Assembly (NCBI GenBank): GCA_964428935.1
Contig: CAYSAG010000032.1
Coordinates: 1 to 27,903 of the forward strand
Direction of reading: 5' to 3'
DNA from: JAADHY01 sp964428935
Lineage (GTDB): Bacteria; Planctomycetota; Planctomycetia; Planctomycetales; Planctomycetaceae
DNA: 27,903 bases
Shown piece by piece: positions 15,087-24,404 of the stretch; positions within the stretch are counted from its first letter, which is position 1, and every line of letters starts with the position of its first letter. The translations under genes and the position numbers were made by a program. The notes beneath the pieces were generated by a model. The model made no database searches. It saw only the letters and a program-made list of their open reading frames with translations, and was not told where the DNA came from.

Positions 15087-16631
15087 ATGGCTACGTCGAT
15101 TCGGCTCGCGTGCTCTCGTCGGGAATTCCTTGTCGGTTGCGCTGCCTGCGCTGGTTGTGCAGCGGTGGGAGGTTTGGTCGAAGGGCAGGAAGCGAACCGA
15201 GCGGGCCGTCGGCCTCGCATTCGTGTCGTCTTTTGCGAAGCAAAGCCCGGACGTCCCACTTGGCCTCACATTGGCTACGACTTCGAGGCCAGGGGCAAGC
15301 GGTTGCTGAAGTTGCTTCGAGACGGTTGTCGGGACCTCGAATTCCTGCCGGCCCGAGTGGCTGACGACCCGAAACAGGTCCGGCAGGTGTTGGCGGCCGA
15401 CTCGGAAGTCGATGGGTACCTGTTGTGTTTGCTGGGGCTGGGCTGGCGAAACGACGTTGTCAAGCTCGCCAGCACGGGCAAGCCCACGTTGATTTTCGAC
15501 AACCTTTTCGGCGGGTCGGGGAAACTGCTGACGACTTTGCGAGTGGTCATGAAGTCGGGGCGTCCGGTCGATTGGATTGCCTCGTCCGACGACCGTCACT
15601 TGGTTGTAGTAGCTCGCCACTTCGGCCTGTTGTGCCAAGGCCGCACCGCGCAGGAAGTGGTTGCTGCTTTTCGCGCCGCGCGGCACAAGCCGACTCCGCG
15701 GGTCACCGACTGGACGGCCGAGCCGGACCGGGTACCGACGCCGGATTTCGAGAAAGCCCTGAAGGAGCTGCGGCAGACGAGAATCGTCGTTGTTGGCGGC
15801 GGGTGGGGTGGCGAGACGTTTCGCCGAGCGGCTCGCGAGGTGGTCGGTGTCGAGTTCGTGCCGGTCAAACTGGAAGAATTGGCGGCGGCGTACGAAACCG
15901 CCTCGCTGGACGAAGCTCAGCGGTTTGCCGATCGTTGGGCTGAAAAGGCGGAGGAGGTGGTCGAGCCCTCACGCGACGATTTGGTCGGCTCGGGCCGAAT
16001 GTACGCCGCCATGAAACAGCTGATGCGCAAGTACCAGGCTCAAGGCATCAGCGTCAACTGCTTGGGCGGTTTTTACGGCGGACACCTGAAAGCGTACCCG
16101 TGTCTCGGGTTCTCGGACTTCAACAACCGGCTGCTGGTCGGCGGGTGCGAGGCGGACCAGATGTCGGCGTTGACCATGGTCACTGTCTCGAAGTTGGTCG
16201 GCCGGCCGGGATTCATTTCCGATCCGGTGGTCGACATTTCTCGCAACGCGGTTATTTACGCCCATTGCGTGGCCATGACCAAGCCTTTCGGTCCGGACGG
16301 GCCGTCGAACCCGTACCGAATTCGCAGTCATTCGGAGGACCGCAAAGGAGCTTCGATTCAGTCGTTGCTGCCGGCGGGGTACTTGGTCACGACGCTCGAA
16401 ATCAACCCGACTACCCGCCAGGTGCTGCTGCACCAAGCGAAGACGATTGGCAACAACGCCAGTGACCTGGCGTGCCGAACCAAACTGGAAGCGGTCGTCA
16501 AAGGAGACTTGGAAAAGCTGGCAGAAAACTGGGGGTTGGGGTGGCACCGGGTCACCTTTTACGGCGACCTTTCGGACGTCGTGGCTGAACTGTGCGACCG
16601 CCTGAAACTGAAGCTGGTCCTTGAGGCGTAG
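15087..16631 (+). CDS. Tat-exported protein with fucose/arabinose-isomerase-like fold
   Basis: 514 residues from the ATG at 15087, preceded by a strong GGAAAGGAGG site; the open frame extends upstream to 14889 without family features. The N-terminus has a twin-arginine signal, SRREFLVG (10-17), followed by a short hydrophobic Cys/Ala-rich stretch, so it is folded before export. The body resembles the sugar-isomerase (L-fucose/L-arabinose isomerase-like) superfamily. Matching segments include DGYLLCLLGLGWRND, NCLGGFYGGHLKAYPCLGFS, GGCEADQMSALTMVTV, GRPGFISDPVVD and IRSHSEDRKGASIQSLLP. Such Tat-type proteins recur in planctomycetes without an assigned reaction, so isomerase activity outside the cytoplasm is not established. 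It has no close operon partner; the next gene begins 816 bases later. Confidence 0.75.
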   Translation: MATSIRLACSRREFLVGCAACAGCAAVGGLVEGQEANRAGRRPRIRVVFCEAKPGRPTWPHIGYDFEARGKRLLKLLRDGCRDLEFLPARVADDPKQVRQVLAADSEVDGYLLCLLGLGWRNDVVKLASTGKPTLIFDNLFGGSGKLLTTLRVVMKSGRPVDWIASSDDRHLVVVARHFGLLCQGRTAQEVVAAFRAARHKPTPRVTDWTAEPDRVPTPDFEKALKELRQTRIVVVGGGWGGETFRRAAREVVGVEFVPVKLEELAAAYETASLDEAQRFADRWAEKAEEVVEPSRDDLVGSGRMYAAMKQLMRKYQAQGISVNCLGGFYGGHLKAYPCLGFSDFNNRLLVGGCEADQMSALTMVTVSKLVGRPGFISDPVVDISRNAVIYAHCVAMTKPFGPDGPSNPYRIRSHSEDRKGASIQSLLPAGYLVTTLEINPTTRQVLLHQAKTIGNNASDLACRTKLEAVVKGDLEKLAENWGLGWHRVTFYGDLSDVVAELCDRLKLKLVLEA

Positions 16632-17447
16632 GTTCGGGGGAATGAGCGGCTGCGGGTGGGTCGGCCGTTGTGCAGGCGACCGGTCGGCGCCGGTGGGCGC
16701 TCGACCGCGCTGCAAAGCCCCGGCTCTCGCTCAGCGACTGCGTCGGGGAGCCGCGTCCGGCGGCGGCCGCACGCGGCTCGGGCTTCCGCGTGACCGTTGC
16801 ACCCGCGAAGCCGAGTTGGAGGGGTGAGCGGCGTCGGCGGGACAGCGCCGGCCATCCGCGTGCGCAGCTCAAAGAAAACTCTGCTGTTCCGACCTTTTTG
16901 CCAAATTGTTTGGTCGCCATCTTGACAGTAACGGTTCAGTCTTGTGAGAATTGCGGCCGGCTCGTCGTCGGAAACCGCGTGGACGTCGGGGTTTGGAACG
17001 CGGGGCGGCGAACAAGGGGGCGCGTGACAACGCGTCGACGCCGGTCGATTCATTTCGTTTTGCCGCGGCAGGCCGCTTCGGTTCGGGGGCGGTGCAAGGA
17101 GTGCCCGGTCAAGTTCGCGGAAAGGACGGATGAACGGATTCTCCTGCGACGCGACGGGCTCCGGCAGCTTTCGGGGAGGAAGGCTGGGGTCGGAGCCGCA
17201 AGCTGTTTTGGACGGGTCCGGGGCGGTTCGGATCAGTGAGCCGCTGTCTTTGAGTCTGTTGGTCGTCGGCTGGGGCGCCGCGGTTTCTTTTTGCCGGGTT
17301 GCTCTGCTTTCGCCACTGCTTTCGGTTGGGGGGCCGCTGTCGCGTGGGGCGATCATTTTGCGACGGCCCCTGTCTGCTCGAGCGACTACCACGGCGACAG
17401 ACCTTTCTCCCACTCACCGCAGTCACGTCAGGTAGGAGGGTCGGACC
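16632..17447. other. 816-base region upstream of the giant repeat protein
   Basis: No convincing gene. A TTGACA at 16922-16927 with TGAGAA 17 bases later is a weak promoter candidate that would leave a leader of nearly 500 bases. A 101-codon frame at 17130-17435 has an AAAGGA site and a hydrophobic stretch, but its codon usage differs from real genes here. GGTAGGAGGG at 17429-17438 is the ribosome site of the giant gene. Confidence 0.45.
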
Positions 17448-20400
17448 ATGCGCTTTGGAGACTGGTTGAGGGGCATTCGGGCGTGTCGAGTGCATCGAGC
17501 GAGTCGCAAGCGACGGGGGTTACGGCGTCGAGGTCGGCCGTCGCCGGTGGAGTGGTTGGAAGACCGCACGCTGTTGAGTGCTCCGAACCCGGTCGACTTG
17601 TCGGCGTTGAACGGGAGCAACGGCTTCCGCATCGACGGAGTAGACGCAAACGACTACACGGGGGCGTCGGTGGCGGGCGTGGGGGACGTGAACGCCGACG
17701 GACTGGAAGACATTGCGGTGGGCGTTCCAGGCTACGGGGCGGCGGAGGACGGGCAACTGTGGGTGTTTTTCGGCCAGTCGACTTACACGGCCGCATTGAC
17801 CAGCGCGGACGTCGACACGAAGGTCACGTCCGCCTCGACGGCGGGCTACTTGGGAATCTCGACCGGGCCGGCTGGCGACGTGAACGGCGATGGCGTCGCG
17901 GACTTCATTGTCGGGGCTTCGCGTGCCGACGCCGACGGCCGTGTCGATTCGGGCGAGAGTTTTGTCGTGCTCGGCGACCCGTCGCTGTTTCCCGTCTACG
18001 ACCGCGGGCATTTCAACGGCTCGACGGGCTTTCGTTTGGACGGTCTTTACGCGAGCGACCGGAGCGGGTTTAGCGTGTGGTCGGCCGGCGACGTGAACGG
18101 CGACGGGTACGGCGACGTGGTCATCGGAGCGCCCGGCACGACGGTGGCCGGGCTGGCGGGCCGAGCGTTCGTCGTGTTCGGCGGGCCGAACATGCCGGCG
18201 GCCCTCGACCTGCTCAGCTTGGACGGCACCAACGGCTTTCGGGTCGACGGGCTGAACGTGGGCGACTACCTTGGGTATTCGGTTTGCGGAGCGGGCGACG
18301 TCAACGGCGACGGGCTCGACGACGTGCTGATTGGCATTCCCGGAGCGACTGTCGGGAGTTTGGCCGACGCCGGCAAGGTGGTGGTCGTGTTTGGCCGAGC
18401 GTCGGGCTTCCCGGGCAACGTGGACATCACGGCGCTCGACGGCACGAACGGTTTTGCGATTTCGGGATTGGCCGCGGGCGACAAGCTAGGCTTTTCGGTC
18501 GCTCTGGCCGGCGACATCAACAGCGACGGGTTCGACGACATCGTGATCGGGGCCCCCTACGCGGACCCAAGCGGCCGCGCGGACGCCGGCGCTGCGTACG
18601 TCGTGTTCGGAAAGGCGGCCTTCGGGCCGACCGTTGACCTGGCCAGCCTGAACGGCTCGAACGGATTCCAAATCGTCGGTGCGGTGGCCCAAGACAACGC
18701 GGGCACGGCGGTGGCCCGGGCCGGGGACATCAACGGAGACGGGATCGACGATCTCCTCGTGGGGGCTCCCTACGCGGACGTCGGCTCGAACGCGGACGCC
18801 GGCCAGGCGTACGTCCTGTTCGGCAACACTAGCTGGCCGAGCAGCTTCGACTTGGCTTCGGTAAACGGCACCAATGGCTTCCGTCTGGACGGAATTGGCG
18901 TTTCGGACTCGGCTGGTTGGGCCGTGGCTGGAGCGGGTGACGTCGACGGCGACGGATTCGATGACGTTCTGGTTGGGGCCCTGTTGGCCGACATCGGTTC
19001 GACCCCCGACGCCGGTCAAGCCTACTTGTACTTCGGCGGCAATTTCAGCGGCATCCCGGCCGGGAACGTGGGCGACGCCGGCAACAACGCTCTCGCTGGT
19101 ACGACCGGCGCCGACACCCTGGTCGGCGGCCGGGGCAACGACACGCTGGACGGAAACGGCGGCGCCGACGTGCTCATCGGCGGACAAGGCGACGACCGAA
19201 TTCTGGTTTCCGACGTCGGGTTCCAGCGAGTCGACGGTGGAACGGGCATCGACACACTCGTGCTCGACGGCGCCAACATCTCGCTCGACCTGACGGCCAT
19301 TCGCGACCCACGGCTTCGCGACATCGAAATCATTGACATTACCGGTGCCAGCCCAAACACGCTGACGCTGACGCCGCGCGAAGTGGCTCGCATCAGCGGC
19401 ACCAGCAACCAACTGCGCGTCATCGGCGACGGCGACGACCAGGTCAACCTGGGAACGGGCTGGCAACTGGTGGGCGTTCAAACCATCGGCTTCACGCCGT
19501 ACTTGCAGTTCCGCGGAATCGACGTCCATGCCGAGTTGCTCGTGGCGGCCAGTGTGCCAGTCCACGTGGGTGTGCCTTTGGCGTTCGGCCCCAACCCGTT
19601 GGTCCTCCGAGTGGCTGCCATAGCCGGCCAGTCGAAGGTCGTCCTGCAACTGGGCAGCACCATTCTGTTCCAGGCCGACCCAGCCGTGTGGTCGTCGGTC
19701 CCTGACACGACCTTCGTCATTGACGGCACGACGTTGGCCGACGAGCTGACGATCGATTTTTCGGGGGGCAACCCGCTGCCTCCGTCGGGCATTTCGTTCA
19801 ACGGAGGAGACCCGACCAGCTCGCCCGGCGACCGACTGAAGCTGACCGGCATTTTGCCCGGCGGCCCGTTCGCCACGGTGTCCCACTGGCTGACCGGTTT
19901 CGGCTCCGGCCAAGTGGTTTTGGACAATCTTGGCCCTGTCACGTACTCCGGACTGGAGCCGGTCGTTGACATGACGGTTGCTCACGTCAAAACGATTCAG
20001 GCTCCGACGACGGCGGACGTGGTGAACGTCGGCGACGACGCCGGCACGGTCTTTGGCGTCAGCGAAGTGGTCAGCGGGTCTGTGGTTCCCACCTTCGAGT
20101 CGATTAGGTTCCTGAACCCGATTGACGAGTTGATCGTGTCGGGCGGCGCGGGCGACGACCAGGTCAACGTCAACGGCATCGACCCACTTTTCTCGGGCCG
20201 GCTGACGGTGGTCGGAGAGGCTGGCAATGACGTGCTGGACGTCAGCGGAGCTCCTCAGGCCGTCACGCTGCTCGGCACCGAAGGCAACGACACCCTGATT
20301 GGTTCGAACTACGCCGATTCGCTGGACGGTGGTGACGGAGCCGACCAGCTTTGGGGCGGTGACGGAGACGACACCCTCGACGGCGCAGCTGGCAACGACA

Positions 20401-23400
20401 CGCTAAACGGCCAGGACGGCTCCGACCGCCTGGTCGGGGGCGACGACAACGACTCGCTCAACGGCGGCTGGCTGGACGACACGTTACAAGGGGAGGGAGG
20501 AGACGACACGCTGCAGGGCGGATTTGGAAACGACGTGGTGGACGGCGGAGTGGGCACGAATCGGCTGTACGAAACCGCCGACATCGACCTCACGCTCACG
20601 CCGACCGAACTGATCGGTCTCGGCGACCGGCTGTACAACATCCAGCAGGCGCATTTGGTCGGGGGACCGAACCCGAACGTGTTGAACGCCAGTACTTTCA
20701 TTGGAGCCGTGACGCTGGACGGTGGAAGCGGCGACGACACGCTGTACGGCGCCAGCGGCAGCGACTCGCTGATTGGGGGCGCCGGGACCGACTTGGTCGT
20801 CGACGCTGGCGACTTCGACTTCACGGTGTCCGACACGTTGTTGACTGGTCGAGGTAACGACACGCTCTCGGGCGTCGACGCGGTCGACCTGACGGCCGGG
20901 CCGGGCAACAACACCTTGGACGCCACGGCGTTCAGCGGAACCTCGACGCTACGCGGCGGCGAAGGCAACGACACGCTTTGGGCCAGCGGCGGCGGTGGTC
21001 TGCTGGACGGCGGCCCCGGAACGGACGTGGCCGGCGAGTCGGCCGACGTCAACATGAGCGTCACCGACACCCACCTGTTCGGACGCGACACCAATACTCT
21101 GCAAGGCATCGAAGCGGCTCGCCTAGTCGGCGGTCCCACCAACAACACCCTGGACGCCAGCGGCTTCACCCTGGGCCCAGTCACCATTGAGGGCGGTGAC
21201 GGCAACGACAGCATTGTCGGCAGCAACCAGAACGATTCGCTCGACGGCGGCGCCGGCAACGACACGTTGTCCGTCACCGGCGACAGTGACGTCAACCTGA
21301 GCAACTGGATTTGTAACTCCGCCGCGACCGGGTTCGACTGGGCCATGAACTTCGAGGCCGCGGTCCTGACCGGCGGTCCGGGGGCCAATCGGTTCGACAT
21401 GAGCACGTTCGACGGGCCGGTCACCATTCACGGCGGCGACGGCAACGACACGCTCATCGGTTCCAACGGCAACGACTCGCTCGACGGCGGCCTCGGCACG
21501 GACGTGGTACTGGACAGCGGCGACGCAGACTTCACGTTGGTCGACACGCTGCTGACCGGCAGCGGCCAGGACACGCTCAGCTCGATCGAAGCCGCTGAGC
21601 TTTACGGGCGAAACAGCGCCAACCGACTCGACGCATCCGGTTTCACGGTCGGGCCGGTGACGCTGGTCGGACGGGACGGCGACGACACGCTGATTGGCAG
21701 CCCGCAGAGTGACTGGTTGGAAGGGGGAGCGGGGAACGATTCGGTTGTCGGTGGAGGCGGCACGGACACGGTCGTCGGCGTCTTGTCACCCATCGCGCCG
21801 GCCGGAACGCTGGTGCTGAGCGACACGTCGCTGACCGGTGCTCTCGGGACGGACACGCTGAGCCAAATCGAACAAGGCTCGCTGGTCGGTGGACCGGGCG
21901 ACGACACTCTGAACGCCAACGCTTTCACATTGGGGCCGGTGACACTGGCCGGTGAAGCGGGCAACGACATTCTGGCCGGCAGTGCCGGCAACGACTCGTT
22001 GGCCGGCGGCGACGGCAACGACTCGCTCTTCGGGGGAATCGGCAACGACCGCTTAGACGGCAACAACGGCAACGACTACGTCAAGGGGCAGGCGGGCAGC
22101 GACACCCTCACCGGCGCGGCCGGCGACGACACCTTCGTGGCGGACGCCGGCGACGTGGTTTCCGAAAACGCGGACGTCAATTTCGCCGCCACCGCCACGC
22201 AATTGACCGGCGTCGGAACCGACTCGCTCAACGGCGTGCAACAGGTCAGCTTGACCGGCGGAGCGGGCGACAACCAGTTCGACCTGCGCCTGTTCCCAGG
22301 TACGGCCACGGTCTCCGGCGGCGACGGAAACGACTGGTTCCTCGGCACGCTTCAGCAAGACCACTTCGACGGCGGTCCGGGCAACGACACGGCGTTCGGC
22401 AACGCCGGCACCGACTCGTTGTCCGGCGGCGCCGGTGCGGACTTGTTGTTCGGACAGGGCGGTCGCGACACGCTGGACGGCGGCGACGGAGCCGACTGGC
22501 TGAAGGGTGGCACCAGCGGCGACCGAATCCTCGGCGGCGCCGACTCCGACACCCTCTTGGGCGGCTCGCACGACGACCAGCTGTTCGGCAACGACGGCGC
22601 CGACCTGCTCCTCGGTCAGACCGGCAACGACTCCCTGACCGGCAACGCCGGCAACGACTCGCTGTTTGGCGGCCTTCAGGCCGACACGCTCGTCGAAGCC
22701 GTCACCGTCGGTGGTCTGCTGCTGACCAACCAAATGCTGATTGGTTGGGAGACCGGAATCGACCAGTTGCAGTCGATTGAGCAGGCGAGTCTGAGCGGTG
22801 GTGCGGGCGAGAACACGCTGGACGCCAGCGAGTTCTCGGTTGGGCCGACGACGCTCAGCGGCGGTGCGGGCAACGACACGTTGCTGGGCGGCTCGCAAAG
22901 TGACCTCCTCGAAGGCGGCACCGGAAACGACTCAGTCGACGGCGGCTCCGGCAACGACACCGTGGTCGGACAGTTGGGCGGCACGCCCGGCTCGCTGGTG
23001 TTGAGCGACACGGCGCTGACGGGAGCGTTGGGCACCGACACGCTGTCGGCCGTCGAAGGCGCTTCGTTGGTGGGCAGCGCCGGCAACGACACGCTGAACG
23101 CGTCGGCCTTCACCGCCGGTCCGGTGCAGGCGGTCGGCGGCGACGGCAACGACTCCCTGCTCGGCGGGTCGAACAACGACACGCTGGCGGGCGGCAACGG
23201 GGCCGACACGTTGAGCGGCGGAGCGGGCAACGACCAGTTGGACGGCGAAGCGGGCAACGACAGCCTGACGGGCGACGCCGGCAACGACACGCTGACCGGC
23301 GGCGCGGGCAACGACACCGTCAACGCCGATCCCGGCGACGTGCTCTCCGAGACGGCCGACACCAATTTCGTCCTCACGTCGACCCAATTGACCGGGCTCG

Positions 23401-24098
23401 GCACCGACTCGTTGTCCGGTGTGGAGCAGGTGAGCCTGACCGGCGGAGCGGGCAACAACCAGTTTGACCTGCACTTGTTCGGCGGTCGGGCCACAGTCGT
23501 CGGCGGCGGAGGCGACGACTACTTCGTAGGAACGCTGCAGCAGGACGTCTTCGACGGCGGTCCCGGCAACGACACGGCCTTCGGCAGCGCCGGCACCGAC
23601 TCCCTCTCCGGCGGTGACGGCAACGACCAGCTGTTCGGCCAAGGCGGAAAGGACACCGTGGCCGGCGGTGACGGCAACGACTGGATCAAAGGCGGCTCCA
23701 GCCACGACAGCCTGCTCGGCGGCAACGGCGACGACACGCTGCTGGGCGGCGACGGCAACGACACGCTGGTCGGCAACGACGGGAACGACCGACTGGAGGG
23801 TGAGGCCGGCAACGACGGGCTGAGCGGCAACGTGGGCAACGACACGCTGCTCGGCGGTCCCGGCGACGACACCGTGCTCGGCCGTGCCGGCAACGACTCG
23901 CTTTACGGCGACGACGGCAACGACATTGTCCTGGGCGGCGACGGAGCCGACTACGTGAAGGGCGAGGCGGGAGCCGACACGCTGGCTGGCAGCGCCGGCG
24001 GTGGCAGCGCGGACCCGGGCGACAACGTTGTCAGCGACCCGCTCGACACCGTCGACGAAACCTTCACCTTCTTCGCCGACTGGGTGGACGGAATTTGA
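17448..24098 (+). CDS. Giant FG-GAP/RTX calcium-binding repeat protein
   Basis: 2216 residues, probably an exported surface or matrix protein. The basic N-terminus carries VEWLEDRTLLS (about 34-44), the LExRxLLS-type motif of very large planctomycete proteins, instead of a classical signal peptide. Seven FG-GAP repeats follow at about 70-residue spacing (Ca-loops GDVNxDG near 78, 143, 214, 283, 355, 426 and 497), enough for one seven-bladed propeller. A short RTX block (about 540-605) precedes a non-repeat beta-rich region (about 605-895). From about 898 to 2178 come RTX nonapeptides (GGxGNDxLx), interleaved with ten copies of a ~60-residue non-RTX module. It ends with an acidic tail (VDETFTFFADWVDGI). 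RTX repeats usually bind Ca2+ and often go with type I secretion, but no transporter is visible nearby. Role could be adhesion or matrix; no enzymatic domain is recognised. Confidence 0.92.
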   Translation: MRFGDWLRGIRACRVHRASRKRRGLRRRGRPSPVEWLEDRTLLSAPNPVDLSALNGSNGFRIDGVDANDYTGASVAGVGDVNADGLEDIAVGVPGYGAAEDGQLWVFFGQSTYTAALTSADVDTKVTSASTAGYLGISTGPAGDVNGDGVADFIVGASRADADGRVDSGESFVVLGDPSLFPVYDRGHFNGSTGFRLDGLYASDRSGFSVWSAGDVNGDGYGDVVIGAPGTTVAGLAGRAFVVFGGPNMPAALDLLSLDGTNGFRVDGLNVGDYLGYSVCGAGDVNGDGLDDVLIGIPGATVGSLADAGKVVVVFGRASGFPGNVDITALDGTNGFAISGLAAGDKLGFSVALAGDINSDGFDDIVIGAPYADPSGRADAGAAYVVFGKAAFGPTVDLASLNGSNGFQIVGAVAQDNAGTAVARAGDINGDGIDDLLVGAPYADVGSNADAGQAYVLFGNTSWPSSFDLASVNGTNGFRLDGIGVSDSAGWAVAGAGDVDGDGFDDVLVGALLADIGSTPDAGQAYLYFGGNFSGIPAGNVGDAGNNALAGTTGADTLVGGRGNDTLDGNGGADVLIGGQGDDRILVSDVGFQRVDGGTGIDTLVLDGANISLDLTAIRDPRLRDIEIIDITGASPNTLTLTPREVARISGTSNQLRVIGDGDDQVNLGTGWQLVGVQTIGFTPYLQFRGIDVHAELLVAASVPVHVGVPLAFGPNPLVLRVAAIAGQSKVVLQLGSTILFQADPAVWSSVPDTTFVIDGTTLADELTIDFSGGNPLPPSGISFNGGDPTSSPGDRLKLTGILPGGPFATVSHWLTGFGSGQVVLDNLGPVTYSGLEPVVDMTVAHVKTIQAPTTADVVNVGDDAGTVFGVSEVVSGSVVPTFESIRFLNPIDELIVSGGAGDDQVNVNGIDPLFSGRLTVVGEAGNDVLDVSGAPQAVTLLGTEGNDTLIGSNYADSLDGGDGADQLWGGDGDDTLDGAAGNDTLNGQDGSDRLVGGDDNDSLNGGWLDDTLQGEGGDDTLQGGFGNDVVDGGVGTNRLYETADIDLTLTPTELIGLGDRLYNIQQAHLVGGPNPNVLNASTFIGAVTLDGGSGDDTLYGASGSDSLIGGAGTDLVVDAGDFDFTVSDTLLTGRGNDTLSGVDAVDLTAGPGNNTLDATAFSGTSTLRGGEGNDTLWASGGGGLLDGGPGTDVAGESADVNMSVTDTHLFGRDTNTLQGIEAARLVGGPTNNTLDASGFTLGPVTIEGGDGNDSIVGSNQNDSLDGGAGNDTLSVTGDSDVNLSNWICNSAATGFDWAMNFEAAVLTGGPGANRFDMSTFDGPVTIHGGDGNDTLIGSNGNDSLDGGLGTDVVLDSGDADFTLVDTLLTGSGQDTLSSIEAAELYGRNSANRLDASGFTVGPVTLVGRDGDDTLIGSPQSDWLEGGAGNDSVVGGGGTDTVVGVLSPIAPAGTLVLSDTSLTGALGTDTLSQIEQGSLVGGPGDDTLNANAFTLGPVTLAGEAGNDILAGSAGNDSLAGGDGNDSLFGGIGNDRLDGNNGNDYVKGQAGSDTLTGAAGDDTFVADAGDVVSENADVNFAATATQLTGVGTDSLNGVQQVSLTGGAGDNQFDLRLFPGTATVSGGDGNDWFLGTLQQDHFDGGPGNDTAFGNAGTDSLSGGAGADLLFGQGGRDTLDGGDGADWLKGGTSGDRILGGADSDTLLGGSHDDQLFGNDGADLLLGQTGNDSLTGNAGNDSLFGGLQADTLVEAVTVGGLLLTNQMLIGWETGIDQLQSIEQASLSGGAGENTLDASEFSVGPTTLSGGAGNDTLLGGSQSDLLEGGTGNDSVDGGSGNDTVVGQLGGTPGSLVLSDTALTGALGTDTLSAVEGASLVGSAGNDTLNASAFTAGPVQAVGGDGNDSLLGGSNNDTLAGGNGADTLSGGAGNDQLDGEAGNDSLTGDAGNDTLTGGAGNDTVNADPGDVLSETADTNFVLTSTQLTGLGTDSLSGVEQVSLTGGAGNNQFDLHLFGGRATVVGGGGDDYFVGTLQQDVFDGGPGNDTAFGSAGTDSLSGGDGNDQLFGQGGKDTVAGGDGNDWIKGGSSHDSLLGGNGDDTLLGGDGNDTLVGNDGNDRLEGEAGNDGLSGNVGNDTLLGGPGDDTVLGRAGNDSLYGDDGNDIVLGGDGADYVKGEAGADTLAGSAGGGSADPGDNVVSDPLDTVDETFTFFADWVDGI
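20581..23535 (+). repeat. Ten copies of a ~60-residue module between RTX blocks
   Basis: Copies begin near 20581, 20812, 21046, 21289, 21525, 21810, 22173, 22713, 22995 and 23358. The shared pattern is a short strand, then TxLTGxGxDTLxxIE, LxGGxGNNxLDASxF, and GPVTLxGGxGNDTLxGS, which leads into RTX repeats. Confidence 0.8.
21690..23880 (+). repeat. Tandem 1185-base (395-residue) duplication in the giant gene
   Basis: Segments such as LSDTxLTGALGTDTLS (21816 and 23001), FDGGPGNDTAFG (22365 and 23550) and the TGNDSLTGNAGND-type stretch (22626 and 23811) all recur at exactly 1185 bases. The offset grows by 6 bases before 21800. The copies differ at many third positions, so the duplication is not recent. 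Confidence 0.8.
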
Positions 24099-24404
24099 GT
24101 CGACCGTCCAGACAGCGGGAACGGCAAGCCGGGGCTCTGTCCGCGTCTGACGCGACAGGGCCCTTCTCGCTTGCCGGCCGCTCCTCCCTTCCGGCGACAC
24201 GGGTGCATCCGTGGAGCGAAACCCTTTCGAAGAGGCCGTAGATTCCGACGGCCGCCGTGTGGTACCATTCAGTGCTCAGCGCGAGCTGCGGATTGGCTCG
24301 GCTCTCGCCGCGGGACTGGCTCGCGGCGTCGCGGACGAAACGTCTGTGGCGAGCCGCCAACGAGGCGAACGAGACGGTTGTCGGGAAGGACAGTCAGGAG
24401 CGGA
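24099..24404. other. Intergenic region between the giant gene and the SecA-like gene
   Basis: 306 bases. The first part is the compound hairpin at 24122-24176. The rest is leader of the SecA-like gene, with a TACCAT at about 24262 as a poor -10 candidate. Confidence 0.5.
24122..24176 (+). terminator. Compound hairpin terminating the giant gene
   Basis: The outer arms CGGCAAGC (24122-24129) and GCTTGCCG (24169-24176) enclose an inner stem. That stem is GGGCTCTGT-(C)-CGCG (24132-24145), loop TCTGA, then CGCG-ACAGGGCCC (24151-24163), with one G-T pair and one bulge. It begins 23 bases after the stop. Only a short TTCTC follows the inner stem, so the U-tract is weak. Confidence 0.6.

Noticed and set aside
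17130..17435. 101-codon ORF just before the giant gene, with an AAAGGA site and hydrophobic stretch
   Set aside because: Codon usage (many GTT, TCT, CTT, TTT) differs from the real genes, no family is recognisable and it ends in low-complexity sequence. Kept only as a remote possibility.
20280..23980. Dense short direct repeats that could suggest a CRISPR array
   Set aside because: They are in-frame codon repeats encoding RTX nonapeptides, with no constant repeat/spacer structure.
22932..24200. 422-codon minus-strand ORF with regular Val/Ala-rich repeats
   Set aside because: It is the mirror of the RTX repeats in the giant gene and has no independent support.
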